Positions 34,721-42,873 of a stretch of 64,000 nucleotides of DNA are shown piece after piece. Each line of letters starts with the position of its first letter. Within the stretch, counting starts at the first letter, position 1. A model generated the notes under the pieces. That model was not told where the DNA came from. It searched no databases and saw only the letters and a program-made list of their open reading frames with translations. Source of the stretch: Lacinutrix mariniflava (GTDB lineage Bacteria > Bacteroidota > Bacteroidia > Flavobacteriales > Flavobacteriaceae); assembly GCF_001418015.1 (NCBI RefSeq), contig NZ_LIQG01000026.1:744001-808000 (forward strand). Direction: 5' to 3'. A program made the translations under genes and the position numbers.

Positions 34721-35488
34721 ATGAGAAAACTACTCTTTATTTTATTAGTTATTCCTTTTTTGTCAATGGGTCAGTCAGAAAATAACGCAAAAACTATTCA
34801 TGTATTTGTAGCGCTTTGCGATAATGTAAATCAAGGAATTGTACCAGTCCCAAAAAAATTAGGTAATGGCCAAGATGTTAATTCCAATCTTTATTGGGGA
34901 GCGATGTATGGCGTTAAAGCTTATTTTAAAAGAAGTAAAGATTGGGTTTTACTGTCTACAACACTAAATCCTAAAGAAAACATTCTCGAACGTCTTTTGT
35001 TTAAACATAAAATGTCAAATACTTATTTGTTAGCAGATGCATATAACGGTAAGTATATTAGGCAAACAACTATTGATTTTCTTGAAGCAAATGCTGGAAA
35101 TAATGGGATAAAAATTGAATATAATAGTAATGAACTTTGTTTTGGTGGAGATGCTAATCTTTTAAGTTACGTTGGCCATGATGGATTAATGGAGTTTGAA
35201 GTAGAAGGAAGATTTACTCCATCTAATACTAGTAAAAGAGATGCTATAATTCTGGCATGTATAAGTAAAAATTATTTTAAGTCTTATCTCGAAAAGACGC
35301 AGTCTAATCCATTAGTTTGGACAACAGGATTAATGGCACCTGAAGCGTATACTTTAAAATCGGCTATTGATGGATGGATTTTAAATGAAACAGATTTACA
35401 GATTAGAGAAAGAGCAGCTCAAGCTTATCATAAATACCAAAAATGTGGAATTCGAGGCGCTAGAAACCTATTAGTTACTGGGTACTAA
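34721..35488 (+). CDS. Exported protein of unknown function with a caspase-like His/Cys pattern
   Basis: The frame opens at 34682, inside the terminator; the ATG at 34721 starts a signal peptide (RKLLFILLVIPFLSMGQS), giving 255 residues. No family is certain. Two motifs stand out: a strand ending in a His-Gly-like step (LLSYVGHDGLMEF, His153) and, 27 residues later, a hydrophobic strand ending in Cys (AIILACISKNYF, Cys180). This order and setting resemble the catalytic dyad of clan CD cysteine peptidases (caspase/gingipain fold). Other conserved-looking blocks are CDNVNQGIVPVP near the start and LMAPEAYTLKSAIDGW near the end. Single gene between a terminator and a convergent DinB-like gene. 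Confidence 0.7.
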   Translation: MRKLLFILLVIPFLSMGQSENNAKTIHVFVALCDNVNQGIVPVPKKLGNGQDVNSNLYWGAMYGVKAYFKRSKDWVLLSTTLNPKENILERLLFKHKMSNTYLLADAYNGKYIRQTTIDFLEANAGNNGIKIEYNSNELCFGGDANLLSYVGHDGLMEFEVEGRFTPSNTSKRDAIILACISKNYFKSYLEKTQSNPLVWTTGLMAPEAYTLKSAIDGWILNETDLQIRERAAQAYHKYQKCGIRGARNLLVTGY

Positions 35489-35491
35489 ATT

Positions 35492-35956
35492 TTATTTCTT
35501 CATTATATCCTCAATAATCTTTAAATGATGATTAGTATGAAGCGCTAAAAAACGATAAATTCTTACGGTATTAACGTCTCCAAATAAAGGATGCTTAAAA
35601 AAAGCATTCTTGTCTAAATTTGCAATACTATCAACATTGGTTTTTGCCAGTTGTAGTTGCGAGATAATATCTTCTTTTAAAACAATTTCTGGTGGTTTTA
35701 CTTGTTTTGGTGCTTTGGCTTTTCCTCTTGGGAAAAAACCAAGTGTAAAGAATACCTTTCCTAAAAAACTAAAGTTGTTTTTATATAATCTTGGATCCGA
35801 TTTTTGAAGTGTAATACAAACACCGTTAATAACCTTTAAACTGTGGTCTAAATGCCATGCAACGCCACTTTTAGAGACTTTAGGGTTGGATGTATTGTAG
35901 TTTTTAATATGTGACTCTAAGTTGTTAAGTGCGCTTTTTACTTTATTAAGACTCAT
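35492..35956 (-). CDS. DUF1569/DinB-like protein
   Basis: A 154-residue soluble protein, a likely four-helix DinB-superfamily bundle of the DUF1569 type. Putative metal-binding histidines are in AWHLDHSLKVI (about residues 33-43) and in HTNHHLKIIEDI at the C terminus. Members are often linked to thiol chemistry or stress, but no function is assignable here. Confidence 0.78.
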   Translation of the reverse strand: MSLNKVKSALNNLESHIKNYNTSNPKVSKSGVAWHLDHSLKVINGVCITLQKSDPRLYKNNFSFLGKVFFTLGFFPRGKAKAPKQVKPPEIVLKEDIISQLQLAKTNVDSIANLDKNAFFKHPLFGDVNTVRIYRFLALHTNHHLKIIEDIMKK

Positions 35957-36283
35957 GAGGTTGTTATTTAAGATGGTGAAGTTAGTAAATTATAATAAGA
36001 GTAAAATTGAGTAAGCGCTCCTTCCTTTAGTTAAAGGAAGGTGGGTTTTATTGTGAAATAAAACTCGGAAGGTTTGTACTAAAATAAACGAAGTGCATTT
36101 TGCTTTGGATAACCTAAGAAAAGATTGCTTTGTTCCTCACAATGACACCGAATAAGATGTGACAATTACTGACTAGCTTGCAATAAGGATTGTAACGGCA
36201 TCCTTTTTTATTTTTCATAAAAAAGATATAGTGAAAAGCGTGGTTGGTTTTGGTTTTTATTACCAAAAACAAATTGCCCAAAA
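35957..36283. other. Intergenic stretch with decayed hairpin and REP-like sequences
   Basis: No real gene. It contains a 20-base palindrome CTTCCTTTAGTTAAAGGAAG (36021-36040), a GATTGCTTTGTTCCTCACAATGACA-like segment near 36123 resembling a repeat common in many bacterial intergenic regions, and a TTTTGGT/ACCAAAA hairpin near 36248-36268. A 61-codon reverse frame here shows no family or start signal. Confidence 0.5.
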
Positions 36284-36320
36284 CATAAAAAAATCCCAAA
36301 CATTGCTGCTTGGGATTTTA
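36284..36320 (-). terminator. Terminator of ahcY
   Basis: AAAATCCCAA (36290-36299) pairs with TTGGGATTTT (36310-36319); on the reverse strand a T run follows. It lies 46 bases beyond the ahcY stop. Confidence 0.85.
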
Positions 36321-36365
36321 ATATAATTAATTTTTGAAATTCTTCGCTTTCGCTCTGGATGACAA

Positions 36366-37682
36366 TTAGTATCTGTAATGCTCAGGCTTATAAGGTCCTT
36401 CTACTTTTACACCAATATAATCTGCTTGGTATTCTGCTAATTCTGTAAGCTCAACACCAATTTTTGCTAAATGTAATTTAGCTACTTTTTCGTCTAAATA
36501 CTTTGGTAACATGTAAACATCATTTTTGTATGCTGCACTGTTTTTCCAAAGTTCTATTTGTGCTAAAGTTTGGTTAGTAAATGAATTACTCATTACAAAA
36601 CTAGGGTGTCCTGTTGCACAACCTAAGTTTACTAAACGACCTTCAGCAAGTAGAATAATATCGTTTCCGTTGATGTTGTATTTGTCAACTTGAGGCTTGA
36701 TAGTATCTTTAGTGTGACCATGCTTTTCGTTTAACCATCCTACTTGGATTTCGTTATCGAAGTGACCAATGTTAGCAACAATTACTTTGTCTTTCATTGC
36801 TTCAAAATGCTCAGCACGTACAATATCTTTGTTTCCTGTTGTTGTAATAATGATATCACTATTTCCAACTACAGTTTCTAGTTTTTTAACTTCAAAACCG
36901 TCCATTGCAGCTTGTAACGCACAAATAGGATCGATTTCTGTTACTGTTACAATACTTCCAGCTCCTTTAAAAGAGGCTGCTGTACCTTTACCAACATCAC
37001 CATAACCACAAACAGTTACACGTTTTCCTGCTAACATAATATCTGTTGCACGACGAATTGCATCTACTGCAGATTCTTTACAACCGTACTTGTTATCGAA
37101 TTTCGATTTTGTTACCGAATCGTTTACGTTTATTGCTGGCATTGTTAATGTTCCATTTTTTACACGCTCGTAAAGTCTGTGAACACCAGTTGTTGTTTCT
37201 TCACTTAAACCTTTAATACCTGCAGATAATTCTGGGTAACGGTCTAAAACCATATTTGTTAAATCACCACCATCATCAAGAATCATGTTTAATGGTTGTC
37301 TGTCTTCACCAAAGAAAAGTGTTTGTTCTATACACCAATCAAATTCTTCTTCTGTCATGTCTTTCCAGGCATAAACAGCCGTTCCAGCTTCTGCAATTGC
37401 TGCAGCAGCTTGATCTTGTGTAGAGAAAATGTTACAAGAACTCCAAGTTACTTCCGCTCCTAAAGCTTGTAAAGTTTCAATTAAAACTGCAGTTTGAATA
37501 GTCATGTGTAAACATCCTGCAATACGAGCACCTTTTAATGGTTGTTCGTTTTTGTATTCTTCACGTAAACTCATTAAACCTGGCATCTCTGCTTCGGCTA
37601 AATTAATTTCTTTTCTTCCCCAAGCCGCAAGCGACATATCTTTTACCTTATTAGGTACAAAAGCAACTGTTTTGTTAGTCAT
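36366..37682 (-). CDS. ahcY: Adenosylhomocysteinase
   Basis: A 438-residue NAD-dependent enzyme (start at the ATG at 37682, giving [10 protein letters not shown]; the longer frame adds only a Lys-rich stretch). It splits S-adenosylhomocysteine to adenosine and homocysteine, recycling the methyl cycle. Visible: [29 protein letters not shown]-binding GYGDVGKG and the C-terminal [10 protein letters not shown] with the conserved Lys-Tyr end. A -7 element lies about 100 bases upstream, in the divergent promoter region with the phosphopantetheinyl transferase gene. Confidence 0.97.
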   Translation of the reverse strand: MTNKTVAFVPNKVKDMSLAAWGRKEINLAEAEMPGLMSLREEYKNEQPLKGARIAGCLHMTIQTAVLIETLQALGAEVTWSSCNIFSTQDQAAAAIAEAGTAVYAWKDMTEEEFDWCIEQTLFFGEDRQPLNMILDDGGDLTNMVLDRYPELSAGIKGLSEETTTGVHRLYERVKNGTLTMPAINVNDSVTKSKFDNKYGCKESAVDAIRRATDIMLAGKRVTVCGYGDVGKGTAASFKGAGSIVTVTEIDPICALQAAMDGFEVKKLETVVGNSDIIITTTGNKDIVRAEHFEAMKDKVIVANIGHFDNEIQVGWLNEKHGHTKDTIKPQVDKYNINGNDIILLAEGRLVNLGCATGHPSFVMSNSFTNQTLAQIELWKNSAAYKNDVYMLPKYLDEKVAKLHLAKIGVELTELAEYQADYIGVKVEGPYKPEHYRY

Positions 37683-37782
37683 ATTCTTTTTTTTGTTTTT
37701 TATAAAATGAAACACCTTTGGGATTTAGGACTTAAAATAGTTAAATTCGCCATTGAAAGTACTAAGTTCGCCTTAGGCACTG

Positions 37783-37790
37783 CAAAGATA
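37783..37790 (-). promoter_or_regulatory. -7 element of ahcY
   Basis: Reverse strand TATCTTTG fits TAnnTTTG in the divergent region with the phosphopantetheinyl transferase gene; no clear -33 box. Confidence 0.45.
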
Positions 37791-37813
37791 ATCAATAACA
37801 TTTAGAATATTAA

Positions 37814-38440
37814 ATGCCTCTTTATAAAACCATAAGTGTAAACTCACAAACTACTGTTAAAATCTGGAAGATTGAAGAATCTTACGATACGTTATTTTCT
37901 GCATTAGACTTAAAATCAACAAGTTTAACTCGTGTTTTAGGTATGAAAAGCGAGTTGCATCAGCGTGGATTTTTAAGTGTAAGACACCTTTTACGAGAGT
38001 TTGGTTATACCGATCAAGATTTGTTTTACGACGATAATGGTAAGCCGCATTTAAAGGATGGTAAACACATTTCTATAACACATAGTTTTACATTTTCTGG
38101 TGTTATTATTAGTGATGTCGAAGTGGGTATTGATATAGAGAAACAACGTGATAAAATAGCCGTTATAGCAAAGAAGTTTGTGGATTATGAGTTTCAATAT
38201 TTATCTAAGAATAACGAAAACTATATTAGGAGATTAACGGTTATATGGGGAATTAAAGAGTCTTTATATAAATTGTTTGCAACTCCAGGTATGTTGTTTA
38301 GAGAACATTTTTTAGTGATTCCGTTTATGATAGAAGATCTTGAAACTGTATGTTGGATAGATTATAAGATGAAGAAATACAGATACAATTCATACTTTCT
38401 AGAGTTTGAAGGTTTCACGTGTGCTTATGTTTTGGGATAG
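37814..38440 (+). CDS. 4'-phosphopantetheinyl transferase superfamily protein
   Basis: A 208-residue Sfp-like transferase that attaches the phosphopantetheine arm of CoA to carrier proteins. The core motifs are ISITHSFTFSGVII, VGIDIEKQRDKI (metal-binding Asp and Glu) and IWGIKESLYKLF (W/KE-S-x-x-K). It follows ahcY divergently and precedes the GGGP-synthase-like gene, whose start is one base after this stop. Which carrier protein it modifies is not visible here. Confidence 0.9.
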   Translation: MPLYKTISVNSQTTVKIWKIEESYDTLFSALDLKSTSLTRVLGMKSELHQRGFLSVRHLLREFGYTDQDLFYDDNGKPHLKDGKHISITHSFTFSGVIISDVEVGIDIEKQRDKIAVIAKKFVDYEFQYLSKNNENYIRRLTVIWGIKESLYKLFATPGMLFREHFLVIPFMIEDLETVCWIDYKMKKYRYNSYFLEFEGFTCAYVLG

Positions 38441-38441
38441 T

Positions 38442-39152
38442 ATGAAGTCTATTCTAAAACATATAAAAAGTCCAGAATTTCGAAGTCTTGCTGTTTTAAT
38501 AGATCCGGATAAATTTGATTTAAAAAACGCATCGCAATTTATAGATAAAGTAAACAAATCTATAGCAACCCATATATTTATAGGCGGAAGTATTGTCGAT
38601 GCTTTTGCAACAGATGCTTTAATTTCTGCTATAAAACCATTAACAAAATTACCTATTGTTTTATTTCCCGGAGATGTTATTCAGGTTTCTGAGCAGGCAG
38701 ATGCTATTCTGTTTTTATCTTTAGTTTCTGGTAGAAATCCAGAATATTTAATCGGTCAGCAAGTAAAAGCGGTTTCTAAATTGAGAAATAGTGATTTAGA
38801 AATTATACCAACAGGTTATGTTTTAGTTGAAGGTAAAAAAGAAACATCAACCCAAAAGGTGACGAATACTAAGCCTTTAATAAAATTACAAGAGATTGTT
38901 GATACTGCTAAAGCTTCAGAGTTATTAGGTATGCAATTGGTGTATTTAGAGGCTGGAAGCGGTGCAAAACAAGCTGTTGCTTCAGAAATAATAAATGCAG
39001 TAAAGAAAGAAATTAATATTCCATTAATAGTTGGTGGCGGAATTAGAAGTAAATTAGCAATAGAAAAAGCGTTTAGTGCTGGAGCAAATGTTGTTGTAAT
39101 AGGTACTGCTTTTGAGGAAGATGAATCGTTTTTTGACGATTTGCTAAAGTAA
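38442..39152 (+). CDS. Geranylgeranylglyceryl/heptaprenylglyceryl phosphate synthase family
   Basis: I start at the ATG at 38442, one base after the previous stop. The 236-residue protein is a TIM-barrel prenyltransferase of the PcrB/GGGPS family: LAVLIDPDKFDLKN (glycerol-1-phosphate region), FIGGSIVDAF, LFPGDVIQVS, EIIPTGYVLVEGKK, MQLVYLEAGSG, IPLIVGGGIRSKLAIEKAFSAGANVVVIGTAF. In Bacteria such enzymes are known in some Bacteroidota and Firmicutes; their products (ether lipids or a precursor) are less clear than in archaea. Co-transcribed with the phosphopantetheinyl transferase. Confidence 0.93.
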   Translation: MKSILKHIKSPEFRSLAVLIDPDKFDLKNASQFIDKVNKSIATHIFIGGSIVDAFATDALISAIKPLTKLPIVLFPGDVIQVSEQADAILFLSLVSGRNPEYLIGQQVKAVSKLRNSDLEIIPTGYVLVEGKKETSTQKVTNTKPLIKLQEIVDTAKASELLGMQLVYLEAGSGAKQAVASEIINAVKKEINIPLIVGGGIRSKLAIEKAFSAGANVVVIGTAFEEDESFFDDLLK

Positions 39153-39213
39153 ATTGTTTCGCTGAACCTGCTCAAGAATCAAACTAAAATATATTATTAA
39201 TTTAAAAAATGAC

Positions 39214-39227
39214 CGCTTTCGCGGAAA
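39214..39227. repeat. CGCTTTCGCGGAAA word, copy 1
   Basis: Exact 14-base word, just upstream of the thiamine-binding protein gene. It recurs exactly at 46485-46498 and 49394-49407, same orientation. The core TTTCGCGGAAA is a near-palindrome. Confidence 0.55.
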
Positions 39228-39233
39228 CTAAAG

Positions 39234-39494
39234 ATGAATATATCAGTAGACTTAACATTGTCACCTTTACAAGATGATTACGAAAAGCACGTTATAGACT
39301 TTATAAAAGCACTTCGTGATTCAGAATTTACAGTTTTAGAAAACCCGTTAAGCACTCAAATTTATGGGGATTACGATAAATTAATGCCTTTTTTAAATAA
39401 GGAGATAAAACGTTCGTTTGAAGCAGTAGGTATTTCAGTATTAACAATGAAAGTTGTAAAAACAGACAGAAGTGATTATGAGCCACATTTTTGA
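39234..39494 (+). CDS. MTH1187/YkoF-like thiamine-binding protein
   Basis: An 86-residue protein of the MTH1187/UPF0045 thiamine-binding family (MNISVDLTLSPLQDDYEKHV; FTVLENPLSTQIYGDYDKL). Binding of thiamine or its parts is known for the related YkoF. It overlaps the next gene's start, a PnuC transporter, as part of a chain of five genes. With the TPP riboswitch nearby (42650) this supports thiamine rather than nicotinamide riboside as the shared substrate. Confidence 0.82.
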   Translation: MNISVDLTLSPLQDDYEKHVIDFIKALRDSEFTVLENPLSTQIYGDYDKLMPFLNKEIKRSFEAVGISVLTMKVVKTDRSDYEPHF

Positions 39495-40110
39495 TTTACT
39501 TTTTAGTCAGTACGCTCAATATGAAACCTTAGATATTGCTTTAGAAATTATAGCTGTTATTTTTGGTTTTTTGTCTGTGTGGTTTTCTAAACAAAATAAT
39601 ATACTTGTATTTCCAACAGGAATTATAAGCACGCTTATTTTTGTTTACCTATTATTAAAATGGGAACTTTTGGGCGATATGATGATAAATGCATACTATT
39701 TTATAATGAGCATTTATGGTTGGTTTATATGGACTAATAAGGTGGACGCAACGCATGTTACACCAATATCAAGTACGACTCTCAAAGAGAAAAAAATAAG
39801 TTTAGGTATTTTTATTGCGACTTTGTTTTTTGTTTTTACGGTTTATAATGTATTTGATAAATGGACTAGTTGGGTTGCTTATGTAGATACGTTTACGACG
39901 GCAATTTTCTTTGTAGGTATGTGGTTAATGGCAAAACGGAAAATAGAAAATTGGATATTTTGGATTATTGGAGATCTAATTTCCGTTCCTTTATATTTGT
40001 ATAAAGGATTCACTTTTACAAGTTTTCAGTATTTTGGATTCACAATTATTGCAATATTTGGTTATTTAGCATGGAAGAAAAATATAAACAACAACCCGCA
40101 AATTGCATAA
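39478..40110 (+). CDS. PnuC-family transporter, probably PnuT for thiamine
   Basis: The frame starts with a GTG at 39472, but I use the ATG at 39478 (MSHIFDLLFSQ). The 210-residue membrane protein has about seven helices and the Trp-rich PnuC pattern (WFSKQNNILVFPTGIISTLIFVYL; NAYYFIMSIYGWFIWTNK; NWIFWIIGDLISVPLYLYKGFTFTSFQYFGFTI). PnuC proteins import vitamin nucleosides without phosphate; in Bacteroidota some import thiamine. The gene overlaps both neighbours. I favour thiamine because of the binding protein upstream and the riboswitch-controlled receptor downstream. Confidence 0.9.
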   Translation: MSHIFDLLFSQYAQYETLDIALEIIAVIFGFLSVWFSKQNNILVFPTGIISTLIFVYLLLKWELLGDMMINAYYFIMSIYGWFIWTNKVDATHVTPISSTTLKEKKISLGIFIATLFFVFTVYNVFDKWTSWVAYVDTFTTAIFFVGMWLMAKRKIENWIFWIIGDLISVPLYLYKGFTFTSFQYFGFTIIAIFGYLAWKKNINNNPQIA

Positions 40111-40649
40111 AAGTAGTTTTGTTTGGTCCGGAATCTACTGGAAAAACAACATTATCAAGGCATTTAGCGCGTTATTATAATTCAGTTTGGGTTCGTGAAT
40201 ATGCTCGCGAATATCTACAAGATAAATGGAATAACGAGCGTAAAACCTGCGAAGCTAAAGATTTATTGCCAATTGCTGAAGGACAAATGTTTTTGGAAAA
40301 TGAATCGGCAAAAAAAACAGACTCAGTACTTATCTGTGATACAGATTTGTTAGAAACCAAAGTATACTCCGAAGCTTATTATTCTGGAACTTGCGATCCA
40401 CAATTAGAAAAATATGCAGTAGAAAATACTTACGATTTATACTTTTTAACGTATATTGATACGCCTTGGGAAGCAGACGATTTAAGAGATAAGCCTGAAG
40501 AAAGAGAAGCGATGTTTAAAGTGTTTGAGGAGGCTTTAATAAAATATAAGAGACCTTATGTTTTGTTAAAGGGAGATAAGAATAAACGTCTCGAAATTGC
40601 CGTAAAGCATATAGATAAATTAATGAAAATAAAAAGTGAACTTCACTAA
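40071..40649 (+). CDS. NadR-like P-loop kinase
   Basis: A 192-residue NTPase. Walker A is GPESTGKTTLSRHLA (about residues 16-30), followed by WVREYAREYLQDKW and the CDTDLLET Walker B region, all matching the C-terminal ribosylnicotinamide kinase domain of NadR, standing alone here. The ATG lies inside the PnuC gene. In such pairs the kinase phosphorylates the imported nucleoside to trap it; with a thiamine context the substrate could be thiamine. That is inference: the sequence cannot separate the two. Confidence 0.83.
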   Translation: MEEKYKQQPANCIKVVLFGPESTGKTTLSRHLARYYNSVWVREYAREYLQDKWNNERKTCEAKDLLPIAEGQMFLENESAKKTDSVLICDTDLLETKVYSEAYYSGTCDPQLEKYAVENTYDLYFLTYIDTPWEADDLRDKPEEREAMFKVFEEALIKYKRPYVLLKGDKNKRLEIAVKHIDKLMKIKSELH

Positions 40650-42186
40650 AGCACAAATAAAACAGATAGAAGATAAAGGGTTAACTGTAGAGAAAGTTTT
40701 AAAGCAAATAGAGACTTTTAAATCAGGATTGCCTTTAATTAATTTAGAATCTGCGGCTATTTTAGGTCATGGTATTTTTAGTTTTTCTGAAGAAGAAAAA
40801 CAAGAATATGCTACGTTTTATGATACTAAAAAAGAGGATCTAAATATTGTAAAATTTGTACCTGCCTCTGGTGCAGCAACGAGAATGTTCAAGTTTTTAT
40901 TTGAATTTTTAGACACCTATAATCCTAAAAAGGATACCATTAATGGTTTTGTAAATAAACAAAAAGCAAACGAGTTATTAGTATTTGGAGTTGGTGTTGA
41001 AAAGTTACCTTTTTATGACGTTGTTTTTAATGAAACTAAAAAATATGTTTCGAATTTTGACTCCCTATCAGCAGATTTAAAAGCTTTAGAGTTTATAAAA
41101 ACAATGCTAAACGAAGACCGTTTAAATTATGGTTTTTCTCCTAAAGGACTATTGCCATTTCATAAATATAAAGATCATATTGCAACTGCTTTCGAGGAAC
41201 ATCTATTTGAAGCAGCTTTATACACATCTACTAAAAGTAAAGTGAGTATTCATTTCACTATTTCAGAAATTTATAAAGATATCTTTAATGAAGAATTTAA
41301 GCGTATTCAAAAGACTGTAGAACATAAAACCAATTCAACATTTAATATTACCTATTCTTACCAAAAAGAAGAAACAGATACTATTGCCGTAAATACAAAA
41401 AACCAACCGATAGAGAATCCTGACGGAACATTATATTTTAGACCATCAGGTCATGGCGCATTATTATGTAATTTAAATGATTTTGAAGGCGATATTCTTT
41501 TTATAAAAAACATAGACAATGTTGTCGTTTACAAATATCAAAAAGAAGTAGCAAAGTATAAAAAAGTACTAGCAGGTATTTTATTAAGTGAGCAGCAACA
41601 GGCTTTTTCTTATTTAGAACAGTTGGAAAACGAAAATCAAACCGAAATTCAATTATTGGAGATAGCACGATTTTTAAGAAAAAAGTTAAATGTTATTGTC
41701 TCTAATGAGTTCGAAAAATATTCTATAAAATATCAAATAGAATATTTAAGAAACAAACTTAATAGACCAATTCGTGTTTGTGGAATGGTTAGAAATGAAG
41801 GAGAACCTGGTGGTGGTCCATTTTGGGTAAAGAGTGAAAATGGAACGGTTTCGTTACAAATTGTTGAGTCTGCCCAGGTGGATAAAAAGAACAAACATCA
41901 AAAAAATATTTTAAAAAATGCAACTCATTTTAATCCCGTAGATTTAGTTTGTGGTATAAAAAATTATAAAGGGAAAACCTTTGATCTCTCTAATTATGTC
42001 GATCCCAAAACGGCATTTATTACCATGAAAACAAAAACAGGAAAAGATATAAAAGCACTCGAATCTCCTGGCCTTTGGAATGGTAGTATGGCAAATTGGA
42101 ACACTATTTTTGTTGAAGTCCCTCTTGCTACTTTCAATCCTGTAAAAACAGTGACAGATTTATTAAAAGTAATGCATCAAGATTAA
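40636..42186 (+). CDS. DUF4301 family protein
   Basis: A 516-residue soluble protein of the DUF4301 family, widely kept in Bacteroidota. It begins with a GTG at 40636, overlapping the kinase gene, and reads NFTKAQIKQIEDKGLTVEKVLKQI. Motif-like blocks: VPASGAATRMFKFLFEF (phosphate-loop-like), FRPSGHGALLCNLNDF, RVCGMVRNEGEPGGGPFWVK. Function unknown, although the G-rich segments suggest nucleotide or sugar-phosphate binding. The stop shares its last base with the next ATG (TAATG). Confidence 0.88.
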   Translation: MNFTKAQIKQIEDKGLTVEKVLKQIETFKSGLPLINLESAAILGHGIFSFSEEEKQEYATFYDTKKEDLNIVKFVPASGAATRMFKFLFEFLDTYNPKKDTINGFVNKQKANELLVFGVGVEKLPFYDVVFNETKKYVSNFDSLSADLKALEFIKTMLNEDRLNYGFSPKGLLPFHKYKDHIATAFEEHLFEAALYTSTKSKVSIHFTISEIYKDIFNEEFKRIQKTVEHKTNSTFNITYSYQKEETDTIAVNTKNQPIENPDGTLYFRPSGHGALLCNLNDFEGDILFIKNIDNVVVYKYQKEVAKYKKVLAGILLSEQQQAFSYLEQLENENQTEIQLLEIARFLRKKLNVIVSNEFEKYSIKYQIEYLRNKLNRPIRVCGMVRNEGEPGGGPFWVKSENGTVSLQIVESAQVDKKNKHQKNILKNATHFNPVDLVCGIKNYKGKTFDLSNYVDPKTAFITMKTKTGKDIKALESPGLWNGSMANWNTIFVEVPLATFNPVKTVTDLLKVMHQD

Positions 42187-42593
42187 TGTTTAACGAGGAG
42201 GAACTTGTACGCGAATTTAATTTTAAGGGTATTAGGAGTTCTGGAGCAGGAGGACAACATGTAAATAAAGTGTCTTCAAAAATTGAATTGTCCTTTAATA
42301 TCCAAGAATCTTTAGTTTTAAATGAGAAACAAAAAGAAATCATTCTCCACAAATTATCAAATCGAATAACAAAAGAAGGCTTGTTAATAATGCAGTGTGG
42401 AGAAAGTCGAAGTCAACATCGAAACAAGAATATAGCGATTGTTAGAGCAATTCAAGTACTTAAATCGACTTTGTACATAAAGAAAAGACGTATTCCTACA
42501 AAAACACCTAAATCTGTAATTTTGAAAAGGTTAAAAAAGAAGCGCCATAATAAAGAACGTAAGGCAAACCGACGTAAGCCAAATCTAGATTAA
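42186..42593 (+). CDS. arfB: Peptidyl-tRNA hydrolase ArfB (rescue release factor)
   Basis: A 135-residue class I release factor-like protein with the GGQ at residues 22-24 (SSGAGGQHVNKVSSKIELSF) and a basic C-terminal tail (KRLKKKRHNKERKANRRKPNLD) that enters the mRNA channel of stalled ribosomes. It lacks codon-recognition domains, as expected for a rescue factor. Last in the overlapping chain before the TPP riboswitch. Confidence 0.93.
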   Translation: MFNEEELVREFNFKGIRSSGAGGQHVNKVSSKIELSFNIQESLVLNEKQKEIILHKLSNRITKEGLLIMQCGESRSQHRNKNIAIVRAIQVLKSTLYIKKRRIPTKTPKSVILKRLKKKRHNKERKANRRKPNLD

Positions 42594-42633
42594 AAATTAG
42601 TAATAAGGTTTTAGTAAATTCAAAAAAGAGACT

Positions 42634-42641
42634 TACCTTTG
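42634..42641 (+). promoter_or_regulatory. -7 element for the riboswitch-receptor transcript
   Basis: TACCTTTG fits TAnnTTTG, about 16 bases before the riboswitch sequence. Confidence 0.5.
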
Positions 42642-42649
42642 CGCTGTTC

Positions 42650-42728
42650 TCAAAAAAGGGGTGCCTTAAAATCGGCTGAGATCATACCCATTGAACCTAG
42701 AACAGGTAATGCTGTTTAGGAATTTGAA
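42650..42728 (+). promoter_or_regulatory. TPP (THI-box) riboswitch
   Basis: The conserved THI box is read directly: GGGGTGCC at 42658, then GGCTGAGATCATACCC (42674-42689), TTGAACCTAGAACAGGTAATGC and a closing TTTAGGAA. This is the thiamine-pyrophosphate aptamer consensus. A weak CTATCC/GGTAG hairpin further downstream (about 42758-42770) could be the switch platform. It is expected to turn down the receptor gene at 42874 when thiamine pyrophosphate is plentiful. Confidence 0.93.
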
Positions 42729-42873
42729 GAAATACTTTATTTATTATAAATCTGTCTATCCATAGGTAGGAATTTTTATAAATTAACGCAGTAATGTGTT
42801 TTAAGTATTTCAAAAACTAATTATTATAATAGAATAATTACCTCTTTTTATTCGTGATTTAAATGTATTTCGA

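Noticed and set aside
36114-36299. 61-codon reverse frame in the pre-ahcY gap
   Set aside because: Overlaps the terminator and repeat-like sequence; no family, start signal or signal peptide.
39472-39477. GTG as start of the PnuC-like gene
   Set aside because: The ATG two codons on gives the same protein and is more likely.
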